The translations under genes and the position numbers were made by a program. A stretch of DNA of 64,000 nt from Ktedonobacteria bacterium (GTDB taxonomy: Bacteria > Chloroflexota > Ktedonobacteria > Ktedonobacterales > JACDGC01), in contig DAIDGU010000010.1 in the NCBI GenBank assembly GCA_027459785.1, positions 1-64,000 of the forward strand, read 5' to 3'. Below, one piece after another: positions 8,554-17,360 of this stretch. Numbering within the stretch: the first letter of the stretch is position 1; each line of letters opens with the position of its first letter. Under the pieces are notes generated by a model. That model had not been told where the DNA came from. It ran no database searches and worked only from the letters and a program-made list of their open reading frames with translations.

Positions 8554-9540
8554 GTGAATATCGTCGTTGTAGGGGCTGGTGCCGTGGGCAGCGTCATTGC
8601 GACGGATCTCGCCCGCGCGGGCGAAGAAGTGACCCTGCTCGTTCGGCCCGCCGCGCTGCCGGAGGCGGGGCGCCTGAAGACGCAGGTGACGGAGCCGGGC
8701 CACGAGGACCGCTGGGCCATCTTGCCCGCCGTCAGCGCGCTCAGCGAAACGCCCGATCTCGTCATCCTCTGCGTCAAAGCGCCGGATCTCGCCGCTGCCA
8801 CCGCCAGCCTGGTCGGTCTGATCGGCGATGCGCCAGTGGTGGCGCTGCACGCCGCGCCGGAAGGCGATGCCACGGTGCAGGCGGCGCTGGGTCGCCCGAT
8901 CACGAGCGGCATCTTCACCGGCAGCGCGGAATACGTTGCCCCTGGCGTGGCGCGCGTCGTCGCGCCCGCCCTCGCGCTGGACCCCGGCGCGGTCCCCGCG
9001 CCCGCTGGGGTGGCGGCGCTGGCACGCGCGCTGCCCGTCGCCCGCACTGCGCCCCTGACGGACGTGCGCTGGGCGCATGTGCTGCTGAGTCTGCCCCAGG
9101 CGATCAGCGCCCTGGTGAACATGCCCCTCGCCATGCTCGAAGATGATCGCTATGCCGCTGGGTTGAGCACGACGCTGTTGACGGAAGCGGCGCGCGTCTA
9201 TGCCAAAGCCGGCATCACTCCTGCCGCTGTGCCGGGGGTGGACATGGGCAAGCTGCGCCGGCTGCACACGATGCCGGGCATCTTCGCCGGACGGGTGGTG
9301 CGCCAGGAGATGCACATTTTTCATAGTAGCGCCACGCTGATCGATCCGTTGCTGCAAAGCTTGCGCCGCCAGCGCCCGACGGAGATCGACACGCTGCATG
9401 GGGCCGTCGCCCGCCTGGGCCAGCAGCACGGCGTTCCCACGCCCGCCCTCACGCGCCTGAGCGAACTGGTCCACCGCATCGAAGGCACCGGCACCTTCCT
9501 GCCGCTGGATAGCGTGCGCCAGGCTATGGGCCGTATATGA
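8554..9540 (+). CDS. Ketopantoate reductase-like (PanE/ApbA family) protein
   Basis: 328 aa from a GTG start. The N-terminal Rossmann fold has GAGAVGSV at residues 7-14 and LCVKAPD near residue 71, where the conserved Lys binds NADPH. The C-terminal helical domain fits the 2-dehydropantoate 2-reductase family. In the segment where PanE has the catalytic lysine (W-x-K then N-x-x-x-NPLTA), this protein reads WAHVLLSLPQAISALVNMP, so the lysine is apparently His. True ketopantoate activity is uncertain; a paralogue acting on another 2-oxo acid is possible. Confidence 0.7.
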   Translation: MNIVVVGAGAVGSVIATDLARAGEEVTLLVRPAALPEAGRLKTQVTEPGHEDRWAILPAVSALSETPDLVILCVKAPDLAAATASLVGLIGDAPVVALHAAPEGDATVQAALGRPITSGIFTGSAEYVAPGVARVVAPALALDPGAVPAPAGVAALARALPVARTAPLTDVRWAHVLLSLPQAISALVNMPLAMLEDDRYAAGLSTTLLTEAARVYAKAGITPAAVPGVDMGKLRRLHTMPGIFAGRVVRQEMHIFHSSATLIDPLLQSLRRQRPTEIDTLHGAVARLGQQHGVPTPALTRLSELVHRIEGTGTFLPLDSVRQAMGRI

Positions 9541-9576
9541 AACACGCCAAATCGCCTTTTCTCCCCCAATTTTTTC

Positions 9577-9585
9577 TGGTATACT
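9577..9585 (+). promoter_or_regulatory. Extended -10 promoter element for glgA
   Basis: TGGTATACT, an extended -10 (TGn-TATACT), lies 83 bases before the glgA GTG in an otherwise T-rich intergenic stretch. No good -35 is visible, which is usual for extended -10 promoters. Confidence 0.5.
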
Positions 9586-9667
9586 GATCTCTACTGCACC
9601 GGAAGCGCAGCAAAGGAACGGGCCGTTGCGCGCCGAAGTCGGCGCTTGTGATAAAAGGACGAAAACC

Positions 9668-11185
9668 GTGACGTCATCGCTCAGGATTTTGATGCTGTCG
9701 GCGGAGATGGTACCCTTCGCCAAGATCGGCGGTCCCGCCGATGTGGTGGGCGCGCTGCCCAAGGCTCTGCGCCGCATGGGCCATGATGTGCGTGTGGCGA
9801 TGCCCTGCTATCGCTCCATCCGTCCCGAACAGTTCGGCATGACGACGCTGATCGAAGCGTTGCCGGTGCCGTTCAAGCACAACACTGAAGAGGCCGCCAT
9901 CCGCGAGACGACGGTGGGGGGGGTGCCGGTCTACTTCGTGGATGCCCCGCGCTACTTCCAGCGCGAAAACGTGTTGGGCTACCAGGATGACGGCGACCGC
10001 TTCATCCTCTTTTGCCGCGCCGCGCTGGAGATGTGTCGCGCGCTGGACTGGTCGCCTGATGTCATCCACGCCCACGAATGGCACACGGCCATCGTCCCCA
10101 ACTGGCTCCATACCCTCTATCGGCACGATCCCATTTTCTCCACCACCGCCAGCGTCTTCACCATCCACAACATGGCCTATCAGGGTATCTTCGGCCATCG
10201 GATTCTAGAAGTCGCCGGCCTGGCGAACCAGGAGTTCGTTTTGCCCGCCCTGGCCGACAAGCAAGATGACGCCGTGGACCTGCTGGGGCGCGGCATCGCG
10301 TATGCCGATGTCGTCACCACCGTCAGCGAGACGTATGCCGAGGAGATCCTCACGCCCGAATATGGCGAGGGGCTGGAAGGGCTGCTGCGCCAGCGCGCGA
10401 ACCGCCTGGAAGGCATCCTTAACGGCATCGACGCCGAGGTGCTCAATCCCGCGACGGATATTTACATCGCGCAGCCCTACGACGCGGACCACCTGGAGCA
10501 GCGGGCGGCGAACAAGCGCGCCCTGCAAGAGCAGTTCGGGCTGGAGCCGGACCCCGCCGTGCCGGTGCTGGGCTTCGTCTCGCGCCTGGCGCGCCCCAAG
10601 GGGGCCGATCTGCTGACGGCAGCCTTCGACCACATCATCGAACTGGGCGCGCAGATCGCCATCGTCGGCATCGGCGATCCGCATTATCACGAGTTATTCG
10701 CGCAGTGTGTCGCGCGCCACCCCCGCCGCGCCGCCATCCATTTCAACTTCGGCGCGGACTGGACGCAGCCGCTGTATGCTGGCGCGGATATGTACCTGAT
10801 GCCCTCGCGCTTCGAGCCGTGCGGCCTGAACCAGATGATCGCCATGCGGTATGGCGCGATCCCCATCGTGCGCGCCACCGGCGGCCTGATCGACACCGTG
10901 ACGGAGTTCGATCCCCAGCGCGGCACCGGCACCGGCTTCACCTTCCACGAGTTCGATCCCTGGTCGCTGCTGGCCGCCATCGCCCGCGCCGTGCAGTCTT
11001 ATCGCTACCCGGACTCCTGGCATGACCTCATGCGCCGCGCGATGGCCGTCGATCACTCCTGGCGTGCCTCCGCCGCACGCTATGGGGCCGTCTATGAGCG
11101 CGCCCTGGAATGGCACGCGGAAGACATCGCCCTGCACCACCCCGCCGACATCGGCAGCGGCCTGGCCGACGAGCGCGAGGTGTGA
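9668..11185 (+). CDS. glgA: Glycogen synthase (ADP-glucose type, GT5)
   Basis: 505 aa from GTG 9668, which has AAAGGAC upstream and puts the conserved ILMLSAEMVPFAK near the N-terminus. An upstream in-frame TTG at 9626 is possible. It transfers glucose from ADP-glucose to growing alpha-1,4-glucan. The ADP-glucose-binding motif normally KTGGL is KIGGP. The second half has the GT-B motifs FEPCGLNQMIAMRYGAIP and RATGGLIDTV. No other glycogen gene is adjacent. It converges on the GrdB-family gene with a 30-base gap. Confidence 0.9.
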   Translation: MTSSLRILMLSAEMVPFAKIGGPADVVGALPKALRRMGHDVRVAMPCYRSIRPEQFGMTTLIEALPVPFKHNTEEAAIRETTVGGVPVYFVDAPRYFQRENVLGYQDDGDRFILFCRAALEMCRALDWSPDVIHAHEWHTAIVPNWLHTLYRHDPIFSTTASVFTIHNMAYQGIFGHRILEVAGLANQEFVLPALADKQDDAVDLLGRGIAYADVVTTVSETYAEEILTPEYGEGLEGLLRQRANRLEGILNGIDAEVLNPATDIYIAQPYDADHLEQRAANKRALQEQFGLEPDPAVPVLGFVSRLARPKGADLLTAAFDHIIELGAQIAIVGIGDPHYHELFAQCVARHPRRAAIHFNFGADWTQPLYAGADMYLMPSRFEPCGLNQMIAMRYGAIPIVRATGGLIDTVTEFDPQRGTGTGFTFHEFDPWSLLAAIARAVQSYRYPDSWHDLMRRAMAVDHSWRASAARYGAVYERALEWHAEDIALHHPADIGSGLADEREV

Positions 11186-11215
11186 AGGAAAGCGCGCAGG
11201 ACGAGACGCGCACGA

Positions 11216-11944
11216 CTACGCATCGACGACCTCGCCGTTGTTGGTGATGGCCGGGTCGGGGACGTAGTCTGGGTAGTCACGCTCCCAGATGGTGCCGGCC
11301 TCTTCGCGGGCCTCCCAGCGGGCGAAGGCGTCGCGCAGCACCTGGCGCTGCACGCCCACCTGGCCCGGCCCGCCCAGGCAGTCGCCCAGCGGAAAACCAA
11401 CGGGATGCAACCCACGCGGCGGCCCCATCTGGCGCGAGCCTTCAGGGACGAGCGTGATCAGGACCGTCGGGATGCCCACCATCTCGATCTCGCGTTGAAT
11501 CGCAACGACCGTGCGATGACACAGCGGTCAACCGGCGGTCAGCAAGACGGCGTCGGCATCCGACCGTTCGATCAGGTGGGCCATCGCCGGGGCGGCGCGT
11601 TCATACAGGTCGCGCAGTTGCTGGGAATAGCCCATGAAGCCCAGGTGGCGCTGCGCCACACCGCCGATGATGCCTGCAGCCGCCGCCTCACGCAAGCGGT
11701 CGATGGGGAAGACGCAGTTGATATCCTGATCGGCGTGCCGGTGATCATAGTGTTCGTGCGTCACCATCAGGTCACTTGCCGCCACGTCGCCGGGGATCTC
11801 GCGCCAGGTATTGTCGCCTGCCACATCGAACGGTGCCTGCGTGCGCAGATGCACGCCCGCCGTACTCACCAGCGCGAACTTCACCTGCGCCAGCGCGAGC
11901 CGGCGCGGTGTATACGGAATGCAGCGCCGAGACATCGCCATCAT
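11216..11944 (-). CDS. Selenoprotein B (GrdB)-family protein with in-frame TGA, candidate selenocysteine
   Basis: Two open segments (11944-11528 and 11482-11216) are in the same frame and separated by one TGA (11530-11528). Read through, the gene gives about 242 aa. Around the TGA the protein reads DAVLLTAG-[TGA]-PLCHRTVVAIQREIE. A UxxC/CxxC pair followed by an Arg/Ser-Thr and a long helix is what the glycine/sarcosine/betaine/D-proline reductase selenoprotein B family carries. The N-terminal half (ALVSTAGVHLRTQAPFD, REIPGDV, VTHEHYDHRHADQDINCVFP) and GIPTVLITLVPE after the TGA also fit that family. Starts are possible at 11944, 11941 or 11935; GAGGTGG upstream favours 11941. If TGA is a true stop, the gene is a pseudogene. 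No selABCD is in the window. Confidence 0.7.
11499..11517 (-). promoter_or_regulatory. Candidate bacterial SECIS hairpin after the in-frame UGA
   Basis: Starting 11 nt after the UGA on the minus strand, AUCGCA can pair with UGCGAU (6 bp) around the 7-nt loop CGGUCGU. A G is the second loop base, 18 nt after the UGA. This fits the published bacterial SECIS pattern (short stem, G in the first two loop positions, 16-37 nt from UGA). It was folded by hand only. Confidence 0.4.
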
Positions 11945-11971
11945 GCCACCTCATCTTGCAAGAAGGGTTGT

Positions 11972-12072
11972 ATCGAACACGAAAGCCACGAAAGATCCAC
12001 GAAAACCACGAAAATGTTTTGAAAAGAATAATTTTGTGTTCTTCGTGATTCTTCGTGGCTTTCGTGTTCGAT
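11972..12072. repeat. Long hairpin with 21-bp perfect arms (ACGAAAGCCACGAA family)
   Basis: Arms 11972-11992 and 12052-12072 are exact reverse complements (right arm contains TTCGTGGCTTTCGTGTTCGA). Between them are more GAAxxCCACGAA units and an AT-rich loop. It sits between two minus-strand genes and could stop transcription, but it lacks a clean T-run. A related copy lies at 59017-59039 and a diverged one at 20272-20350. Confidence 0.85.
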
Positions 12073-12119
12073 CGTCCTTTTATCCTTGTTTGATTTGTCC
12101 TTTTACTTGCTTTTGGATA

Positions 12120-12608
12120 CTAGAGTTTGCGCAGGATGTCGAAGAGTTCCTCGTTGTCGGGCGCTTCGCCGGTGGGGCGGTGGACGTGAACCCAGCGGAT
12201 CGTGCCGGTTTTGTCGATGACGAAGAGCGCGCGTTCCGGCATGCCGGCGGCGTGGCGCACCCCATAGAGATCGACGACCTGGCCCTGGGGATAGAAGTCC
12301 GAGAGCAACGGGAAGGTGAGGCCGAGTTGCTTGGCCCAGGCGGTCAGCGCGTGGCGGGCATCCATGCTGATGCCAAGTACCTGCGTGTCATACGACTGGA
12401 AGCGGTTGAGTTCCGCTTCATACGACGGCATCTGTGCGCTGCACGTGCCGCTGAAGGCGAAGGGGAAGAAGGCGAGCACGACATTCTGTTTGCCCTGAAA
12501 ATCGCTCAGCTTCACCTGATTGCCGTTGGCGTCGGGCAGGGTGAAATCGGGGGCGTGATCGCCAACTTTCAGGGTGGTGCTTTGGGCGAGGCTCTGCGGT
12601 GCGGTCAT
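12120..12608 (-). CDS. Peroxiredoxin (AhpC/TSA, AhpE-like)
   Basis: 162 aa from ATG 12608, chosen because GAGAGGA lies upstream and the family start [16 protein letters not shown] follows. The peroxidatic Cys lies in [14 protein letters not shown], resembling AhpE-type one-Cys peroxiredoxins; no obvious resolving Cys is visible. The C-terminal [14 protein letters not shown] is typical. It reduces hydroperoxides. The long upstream in-frame extension to 12821 is rejected as non-coding. Confidence 0.9.
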   Translation of the reverse strand: MTAPQSLAQSTTLKVGDHAPDFTLPDANGNQVKLSDFQGKQNVVLAFFPFAFSGTCSAQMPSYEAELNRFQSYDTQVLGISMDARHALTAWAKQLGLTFPLLSDFYPQGQVVDLYGVRHAAGMPERALFVIDKTGTIRWVHVHRPTGEAPDNEELFDILRKL

Positions 12609-12887
12609 CGGTACACGTTTCCTCTCAGCATACAACGGGGAACACTTCCCCGGTATTGGCTTGCTTAGACGGCGCAGCCACGCTACGCCGCGTCTCTTAT
12701 CATATAGCACGCGCGCACCCGGCAGAGCAAACCGTGAAGTTAGCGGATGTTTCCCCCCTTTGGCGATCCCTCCCCTGACAGGCTGGCACGATGTATGCGC
12801 CAGAGGAGGGCATCCTCGCATGTCCGCTCTCCCAACAAGTCAAACAGGATATGCACATGCATCGGATTCAGGGGAAGGAGCAACCAG

Positions 12888-13712
12888 ATGCCCAAAAACA
12901 CGGATAACATCACCAACACCTCGGCGAACAACACGCCCGCTGAGGGCAATCCGGCGCTGACGGCGAGCAACGCCACCAGTGGTAGCAGCACGAACTTGCC
13001 GGCTGCCCAGCAAGATCTGCGTGGCACCGCCCAGCAGACCACCCAGCAGGTGCAGCAGAAGACGCAGCAGGTGGCAAGCAATCTGCAACAGCAGGTCAAG
13101 ACGCAGGCGAATAATCAACTCGCCGTCGCCTCGCATGGGCTGGATACGTTCGCCCAGACGGTGCGCGACTTCAGCCAGGATCTGCGCAACCGCAAAGAAG
13201 ACTCGATCGCGCAGTACACCGACAAGGCCGCCGACCAGATCGAGCACCTATCGGACTATCTGCAAAAAGATGTCACCGACATCATCGATGATGCCAACAA
13301 CTTCGCGCGCCGGCAGCCCGTTGCCGTCTTGTTGGGCGCGTTCGTCGTGGGCTTCTTGGGATCGCGCTTCTTGAAGAGCAGCAACCCGCAGTCCACCCAG
13401 CGCCGCAGCGCGCAGCAGGGCCGCTATAACCAGGGTCAGTACAACCAGGGCCAGTACAACCAGAATCAGGGCTATCGGCCCCGCTATTACACCAGCCGGC
13501 CCCAGAACTACATGCCGCCGCGCTACGCGCAGCCGACGAACCCGCCGATGTATGGCCGGCCCGGCATGCCCAACGCGCCCCAGAGCGGCCAGCCGCGCAC
13601 CAACACCAATCCGACTCAGGGCTATCCCAACCAGCCGGATTATCAGCAGGATCAACCCGGCACGCTGCCGCAAACCGGCGGCAACACCACGTCAACACGC
13701 GGCGGCTTTTAG
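12888..13712 (+). CDS. Membrane-anchored low-complexity protein, DUF883/YtxH-like
   Basis: 274 aa from ATG 12888 with GGAAGGAG just upstream. The N-terminus is Asn/Thr/Gln-rich, then amphipathic helices (QQTTQQVQQKTQQVASNLQQ) with no Cys. A C-terminal-type anchor ARRQPVAVLLGAFVVGFLGSR is at about 144-164. After it comes a ~110-residue Tyr/Gln/Asn/Pro-rich tail (RYNQGQYNQGQYNQNQ). The anchor resembles the ribosome/inner-membrane anchor of ElaB/YqjD proteins. First gene of a three-gene membrane cluster; role unknown, possibly envelope stress. Confidence 0.65.
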   Translation: MPKNTDNITNTSANNTPAEGNPALTASNATSGSSTNLPAAQQDLRGTAQQTTQQVQQKTQQVASNLQQQVKTQANNQLAVASHGLDTFAQTVRDFSQDLRNRKEDSIAQYTDKAADQIEHLSDYLQKDVTDIIDDANNFARRQPVAVLLGAFVVGFLGSRFLKSSNPQSTQRRSAQQGRYNQGQYNQGQYNQNQGYRPRYYTSRPQNYMPPRYAQPTNPPMYGRPGMPNAPQSGQPRTNTNPTQGYPNQPDYQQDQPGTLPQTGGNTTSTRGGF

Positions 13713-13820
13713 CCAGGACGCTCCGCCGCTTGCGGTATGACCGCCTTGCCCGCTGCACATGAGGCGCGCAAACCTGCGTCTCCCGCCGGCCAAGCGGTTA
13801 TCCCACCCCAAGGAGGAACA

Positions 13821-14222
13821 ATGATGCAAGCTCGACGTGAGGAACGCTCGATTGGCGAGCTGTTCTCCGAACTTACGCAGGAAATCAGCGATCTTTTCCA
13901 CCAGGAAGTGACGTTGGCCAAGACCGAAGTCACGCAGAAAGCGAAAAGCGTCGGCAAAGATGTCGGTTTCATGGCCGCCGGCGGGGTGGTCGCCTTGGTC
14001 GGCTTCATGGCGATTGTCGCCGCCGCCATCGCCGCGCTGGCCAGCGTGCTGCCACTGTGGCTTTCGGCGCTGATCGTTGGCGTGATCGTCGCCATCGTCG
14101 GCTATGTCTTCGTCCAACGCGGTATGTCCGCGCTCAAGACGACGAATCTTGCGCCGGAACAAACGATTGATACGCTGAAGGAGGATGCCGAATGGATGCA
14201 CGAACAAACCCAGGCGCAATGA
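13821..14222 (+). CDS. Phage-holin-like (Holin-X/DUF1469) membrane protein
   Basis: 133 aa with an ideal AAGGAGG before the ATG. The start RSIGELFSELTQEISDLFHQ followed by EVTLAKTE and two long hydrophobic helices (about 50-75 and 80-105) is the pattern of the actinobacterial Holin-X/DUF1469 family. These small membrane proteins often sit beside DUF3618 and DUF883 genes, as here. Despite the family name there is no sign of phage. Its 3' end overlaps the next gene, so the two are translationally coupled. Confidence 0.8.
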   Translation: MMQARREERSIGELFSELTQEISDLFHQEVTLAKTEVTQKAKSVGKDVGFMAAGGVVALVGFMAIVAAAIAALASVLPLWLSALIVGVIVAIVGYVFVQRGMSALKTTNLAPEQTIDTLKEDAEWMHEQTQAQ

Positions 14223-15304
14223 ACCAAGATGACGCCAACCTCTATAACCAGGGTGGCCTCGTCGGCGATAACCAAATCATCTATCAGGCGCAAGCCGAGA
14301 TGATCGACACCGATGATGTCACCGTCGATCAGCGTGACGCGCAGGCCGATACCACAGACACCAACGCGGACGACCCGAACGCCATCCGCCAGAACATCGA
14401 GCAGACGCGCTCACACATGAGCGATACCATCGACGCCATTCAAGAGCGGTTGTCGCCGCAACGCTTGGTGTCGGACGCCAAAGAGAGCGTCAAAGAAGCA
14501 ACCATCGGGAGGGTGCAGGACATGGCGAACAACGTCCGCGACTCCGCGAACGACGCGGGGTACACGGTGCTGGATACCGTCCGCCAGAATCCCATTCCGG
14601 CGCTGCTGGCCGGCACGGGGCTGGGCTGGCTGATCTATAAAGGTGTGAGCAGTAGCGCGGGCCGCCGCCGTGGGCGCAGCAGCGGGTGGAATCGCAACTA
14701 TTACCGCACCCAACCCTACGATTATGGCTATGGCTACAATGTCGATCCCTATGCCGGTCAGCCGTATGGTTCGCCCGACAACTGGGAAAGCTATAACCGG
14801 CCCGGCACGATGCCCAACGGCACCAACGACGCCGACAATTCGCCTGGCTTCTCCGACCGCGCCAGCCAGGCCGCCGACCAGATCAAGGGCAAGGCCAGCG
14901 ACCTCGCCGGCAACGTGCAAGACACGATGGGCCAGTTCACCGACACCGTGCAAGAGCGCGCGGGCGACTTCGGCGACACGATGCAACAGGGTGCCTACCA
15001 GGCGCGCGATTGGCTGCAAGAGACCTGGCAGGATAATCCGTTGCTGCTTTCCGCCGGCTTGGCCCTGGTAGGGCTGGGCATCGGCCTCTTGATCAAAGAG
15101 ACGCCGCAGGAACAGCAACTGATGGGCGAGGCGCACGACAACCTGATGAACAAAGCGCAGGGTGTCGCCCAAGATACTGCCCAAAAGGTGCAGCAGGTCG
15201 CCAAGACGGCGACGAACGCGGCGCAAGACGAAGCCAAGAAACAAGGTCTCGTCGGCGGCCAACAAAATCAGTCGCAGTCGCAAAGCCAGACCAGCAGCCG
15301 CTAA
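14192..15304 (+). CDS. DUF3618-domain membrane protein
   Basis: 370 aa. ATG 14192 was chosen because AAGGAGG lies seven bases upstream inside the preceding gene; ATG 14219 is an alternative. The DUF3618 block DPNAIRQNIEQTRSHMSDTI is at about 61-80, then a first hydrophobic segment (IPALLAGTGLGWLIYKG) and a Tyr-rich stretch. Helical DKIKGKA-like repeats follow (AADQIKGKASDLAGNVQDTM), then a second hydrophobic segment LLLSAGLALVGLGIGLLI and a Gln/Ser tail. LEA-like amphipathic repeats suggest a stress role (inference). Confidence 0.75.
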   Translation: MDARTNPGAMNQDDANLYNQGGLVGDNQIIYQAQAEMIDTDDVTVDQRDAQADTTDTNADDPNAIRQNIEQTRSHMSDTIDAIQERLSPQRLVSDAKESVKEATIGRVQDMANNVRDSANDAGYTVLDTVRQNPIPALLAGTGLGWLIYKGVSSSAGRRRGRSSGWNRNYYRTQPYDYGYGYNVDPYAGQPYGSPDNWESYNRPGTMPNGTNDADNSPGFSDRASQAADQIKGKASDLAGNVQDTMGQFTDTVQERAGDFGDTMQQGAYQARDWLQETWQDNPLLLSAGLALVGLGIGLLIKETPQEQQLMGEAHDNLMNKAQGVAQDTAQKVQQVAKTATNAAQDEAKKQGLVGGQQNQSQSQSQTSSR

Positions 15305-15356
15305 TGACGTTGCGCGTTGGCTCATCCGGTTGAGATGGGCCAACTTTTTTAATGCC

Positions 15357-16913
15357 CTAGTGCCGGAAGTGTCGGTGGCCGGTGAAGACCATCGCCAGGC
15401 CGTGCGCGTCGGCGGCGGCGATCACCTCGGCGTCGCGCACGGAGCCGCCCGGCTGGATGATGGCGGTCGCGCCGGCAGCCACCACGGCGTCGATATTGTC
15501 GGCGAAGGGGAAGTAGGCGTCGGAGGCCAACACGGCTCCCTGGCTGCGCGCCCCGGCGCGCTCGGCGCTGATGCGGATGCAGTCCACGCGGTTCGGCTGG
15601 CCGCCGCAGAGGCCGACGGTCATCTGGTCGTGCGCCAGGACGATGGCGTTGGACTTCACGTGCTTGACGCACTGCCAGGCGAAAAGCAGATCGGCCCATT
15701 CCGCCGCCGTCGGCGCGCGCTGCGTCACCACATCGCGCGCGATCTGGTCCGGGGTGAGCTGGTTCGGCGTCTGCACCAGCAGCCCGCCGCTGATGCGCCG
15801 CACGTCCAGCGCGGCGAAGTCTGCTGGCTCCGCCAGGGGCATGATGGGCCGGTGGGTGGCGACGAGGATCAGGTTCTTGCGTTTCTCAAGGAGGGCCAGC
15901 GCGGCGGGGTCATATGCCGGCGCAATGAGCGCATCGAAATGTGTCTCGCGGATCGCCTGGGCAGTCGCCAGATCTACCGGGCGATTCAGGCCGATGATGC
16001 CACCGAAGGCGGAGACGGGATCGCCCGCCAGCGCGCGACGAAAGGCCACCTCCGGCGTGTCGGCGACGGCGACGCCGCAGGGACCGGCATGCTTGATGAT
16101 GGCGGCGGCGGGATCAGCGAAGTCGCGCACCACGTTCAGCGCCGCATCGATATCCATGATGTTGTTGTAGCCGAGTTGCTTGCCATGCAGCGTCTCCGCC
16201 GCCGCCAGCGTCGCGTGGGCCACGCCGCCCGGCGCACGCCAGCGATAGAAGGCCGCGCGCTGGTGCGGATTCTCGCCATAGCGCAACGTCTGGCTGCGCG
16301 CCAAAGGCAGCGCCAGTTCAGCGGGAAAAAGATTGTCATCAGCGGCGTTGAGATACATGGCGATCTGCGCATCGTAGTTCGCCGTGTGGGCGAAGGCAGT
16401 GGCAGCGAGCTTGCGCCGCTGGGCCAGCGACACTTCCCCTTGGTCGCGCAGGGCATGCAGCACGGCGTCGTAATCCGCCGGTTGCGCCACCACCGTCACG
16501 GCGTCGTAATTTTTCGCCGCCGCGCGTAGCAGCGCCACGCCGCCGATGTCGATCTGCTCGACCGCCGCCGGCTCCGTCACGTCCGGCTGGGCCACCGTGC
16601 CGGCGAAGTCATAGAGGTTGCAGGCGACGAGATCGATGGGTGTGATGCCAGCCGCCGCCAGTTGCGCCAGGTGGTCTGGCAGGTCGCGCCGCGCCAGAAT
16701 CGCGCCGTGGATGGCCGGGTGCAGCGTCTTCACGCGCCCATCCAGCATCTCCGCGAAGCCCGTCACACTGGCGACATCCGTCACGCGCAGCCCGGCGGCG
16801 CGCAGGGTCGCTGCCGTCTTCCCTGTCGAGATGATCTCCCAATCCAGGTCCGTCAAGCCCTGGGCGAAAGCCACGCTGCCGGTCTTATCATTGACGGAAA
16901 ATAACGCGCGCAT
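15357..16913 (-). CDS. purH: Bifunctional AICAR transformylase/IMP cyclohydrolase
   Basis: 518 aa, typical PurH length. ATG 16913 was chosen because GAGGAG precedes it and the family start [12 protein letters not shown] follows. The N-terminal MGS-like cyclohydrolase domain has [13 protein letters not shown] and [15 protein letters not shown]. The C-terminal transformylase has [39 protein letters not shown] and a final [10 protein letters not shown]. It performs the last two steps of purine synthesis. It diverges from the T-box-controlled metX. Confidence 0.97.
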   Translation of the reverse strand: MRALFSVNDKTGSVAFAQGLTDLDWEIISTGKTAATLRAAGLRVTDVASVTGFAEMLDGRVKTLHPAIHGAILARRDLPDHLAQLAAAGITPIDLVACNLYDFAGTVAQPDVTEPAAVEQIDIGGVALLRAAAKNYDAVTVVAQPADYDAVLHALRDQGEVSLAQRRKLAATAFAHTANYDAQIAMYLNAADDNLFPAELALPLARSQTLRYGENPHQRAAFYRWRAPGGVAHATLAAAETLHGKQLGYNNIMDIDAALNVVRDFADPAAAIIKHAGPCGVAVADTPEVAFRRALAGDPVSAFGGIIGLNRPVDLATAQAIRETHFDALIAPAYDPAALALLEKRKNLILVATHRPIMPLAEPADFAALDVRRISGGLLVQTPNQLTPDQIARDVVTQRAPTAAEWADLLFAWQCVKHVKSNAIVLAHDQMTVGLCGGQPNRVDCIRISAERAGARSQGAVLASDAYFPFADNIDAVVAAGATAIIQPGGSVRDAEVIAAADAHGLAMVFTGHRHFRH

Positions 16914-16997
16914 AGCAAAAAGCTCCTCGGTGATGATGACGCTGCAACCAGTACCAGTTGGCGGTAACGGCTTCATTATGCACGATCCACCGCGCCC

Positions 16998-17027
16998 TTG
17001 ACAAAAGGCATTGACATTCGGTATACT
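16998..17027 (+). promoter_or_regulatory. Promoter of the metX T-box transcript
   Basis: TTGACA (16998-17003), an 18-base spacer, then TATACT (17022-17027). It is a near-consensus sigma-70-type promoter and places transcription start near 17034, directly before the T-box stem I. Confidence 0.75.
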
Positions 17028-17033
17028 CTCATT

Positions 17034-17302
17034 CAGTAACTATAGTAACAAAAAGATACTCACAGGCGCACGAAGACGAGTAAGCGGTGCGCGCCCAGCC
17101 ACAGAGAGCCGTAGCTGCTGCGAATTCGGCGCTGGGCGACCCGTTGAAGATGCCCTTCCTTGCCGCAGGTTGAACGCGCATTGCGTCAGTAAGCCCCGCC
17201 GGTTTGGCCCCGTTAGCGGCCCCGACCTCGCCACTTCCAATCTGGCGGGCGTCACGGAGGCTGCATGCGTGAAGTGTGCGGCGAAACAGGGTGGTAGCGC
17301 GT
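17034..17302 (+). promoter_or_regulatory. T-box leader upstream of metX, probably methionine-specific
   Basis: The T-box core AACAGGGTGGTAGCGCG is at 17285-17301, directly before a terminator hairpin. Stem I features lie upstream: an AGTA box (17079-17082), ACAGAGAG distal loop sequence, and a stem made by CGCCCAGC with GCTGGGCG near 17091-17138. On the 3' side of stem I, GAAGATGCCC offers AUG (17150-17152) as specifier codon, which would read tRNA-Met. Uncharged tRNA would then favour antitermination and expression of metX. The specifier was assigned by eye. Confidence 0.85.
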
Positions 17303-17337
17303 ACCTCTCGCCCCTGCACGGGGGAGAGGTTTTTTTG
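17303..17337 (+). terminator. T-box attenuator terminator
   Basis: ACCTCTC pairs with GAGAGGT around a GC-rich inner stem and a short CTGCAC loop, followed by a run of T residues (17330-17336). The T-box core just upstream is placed to form the competing antiterminator. Confidence 0.85.
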
Positions 17338-17360
17338 CGCCCCAAAAAGGGGGATCGCGC

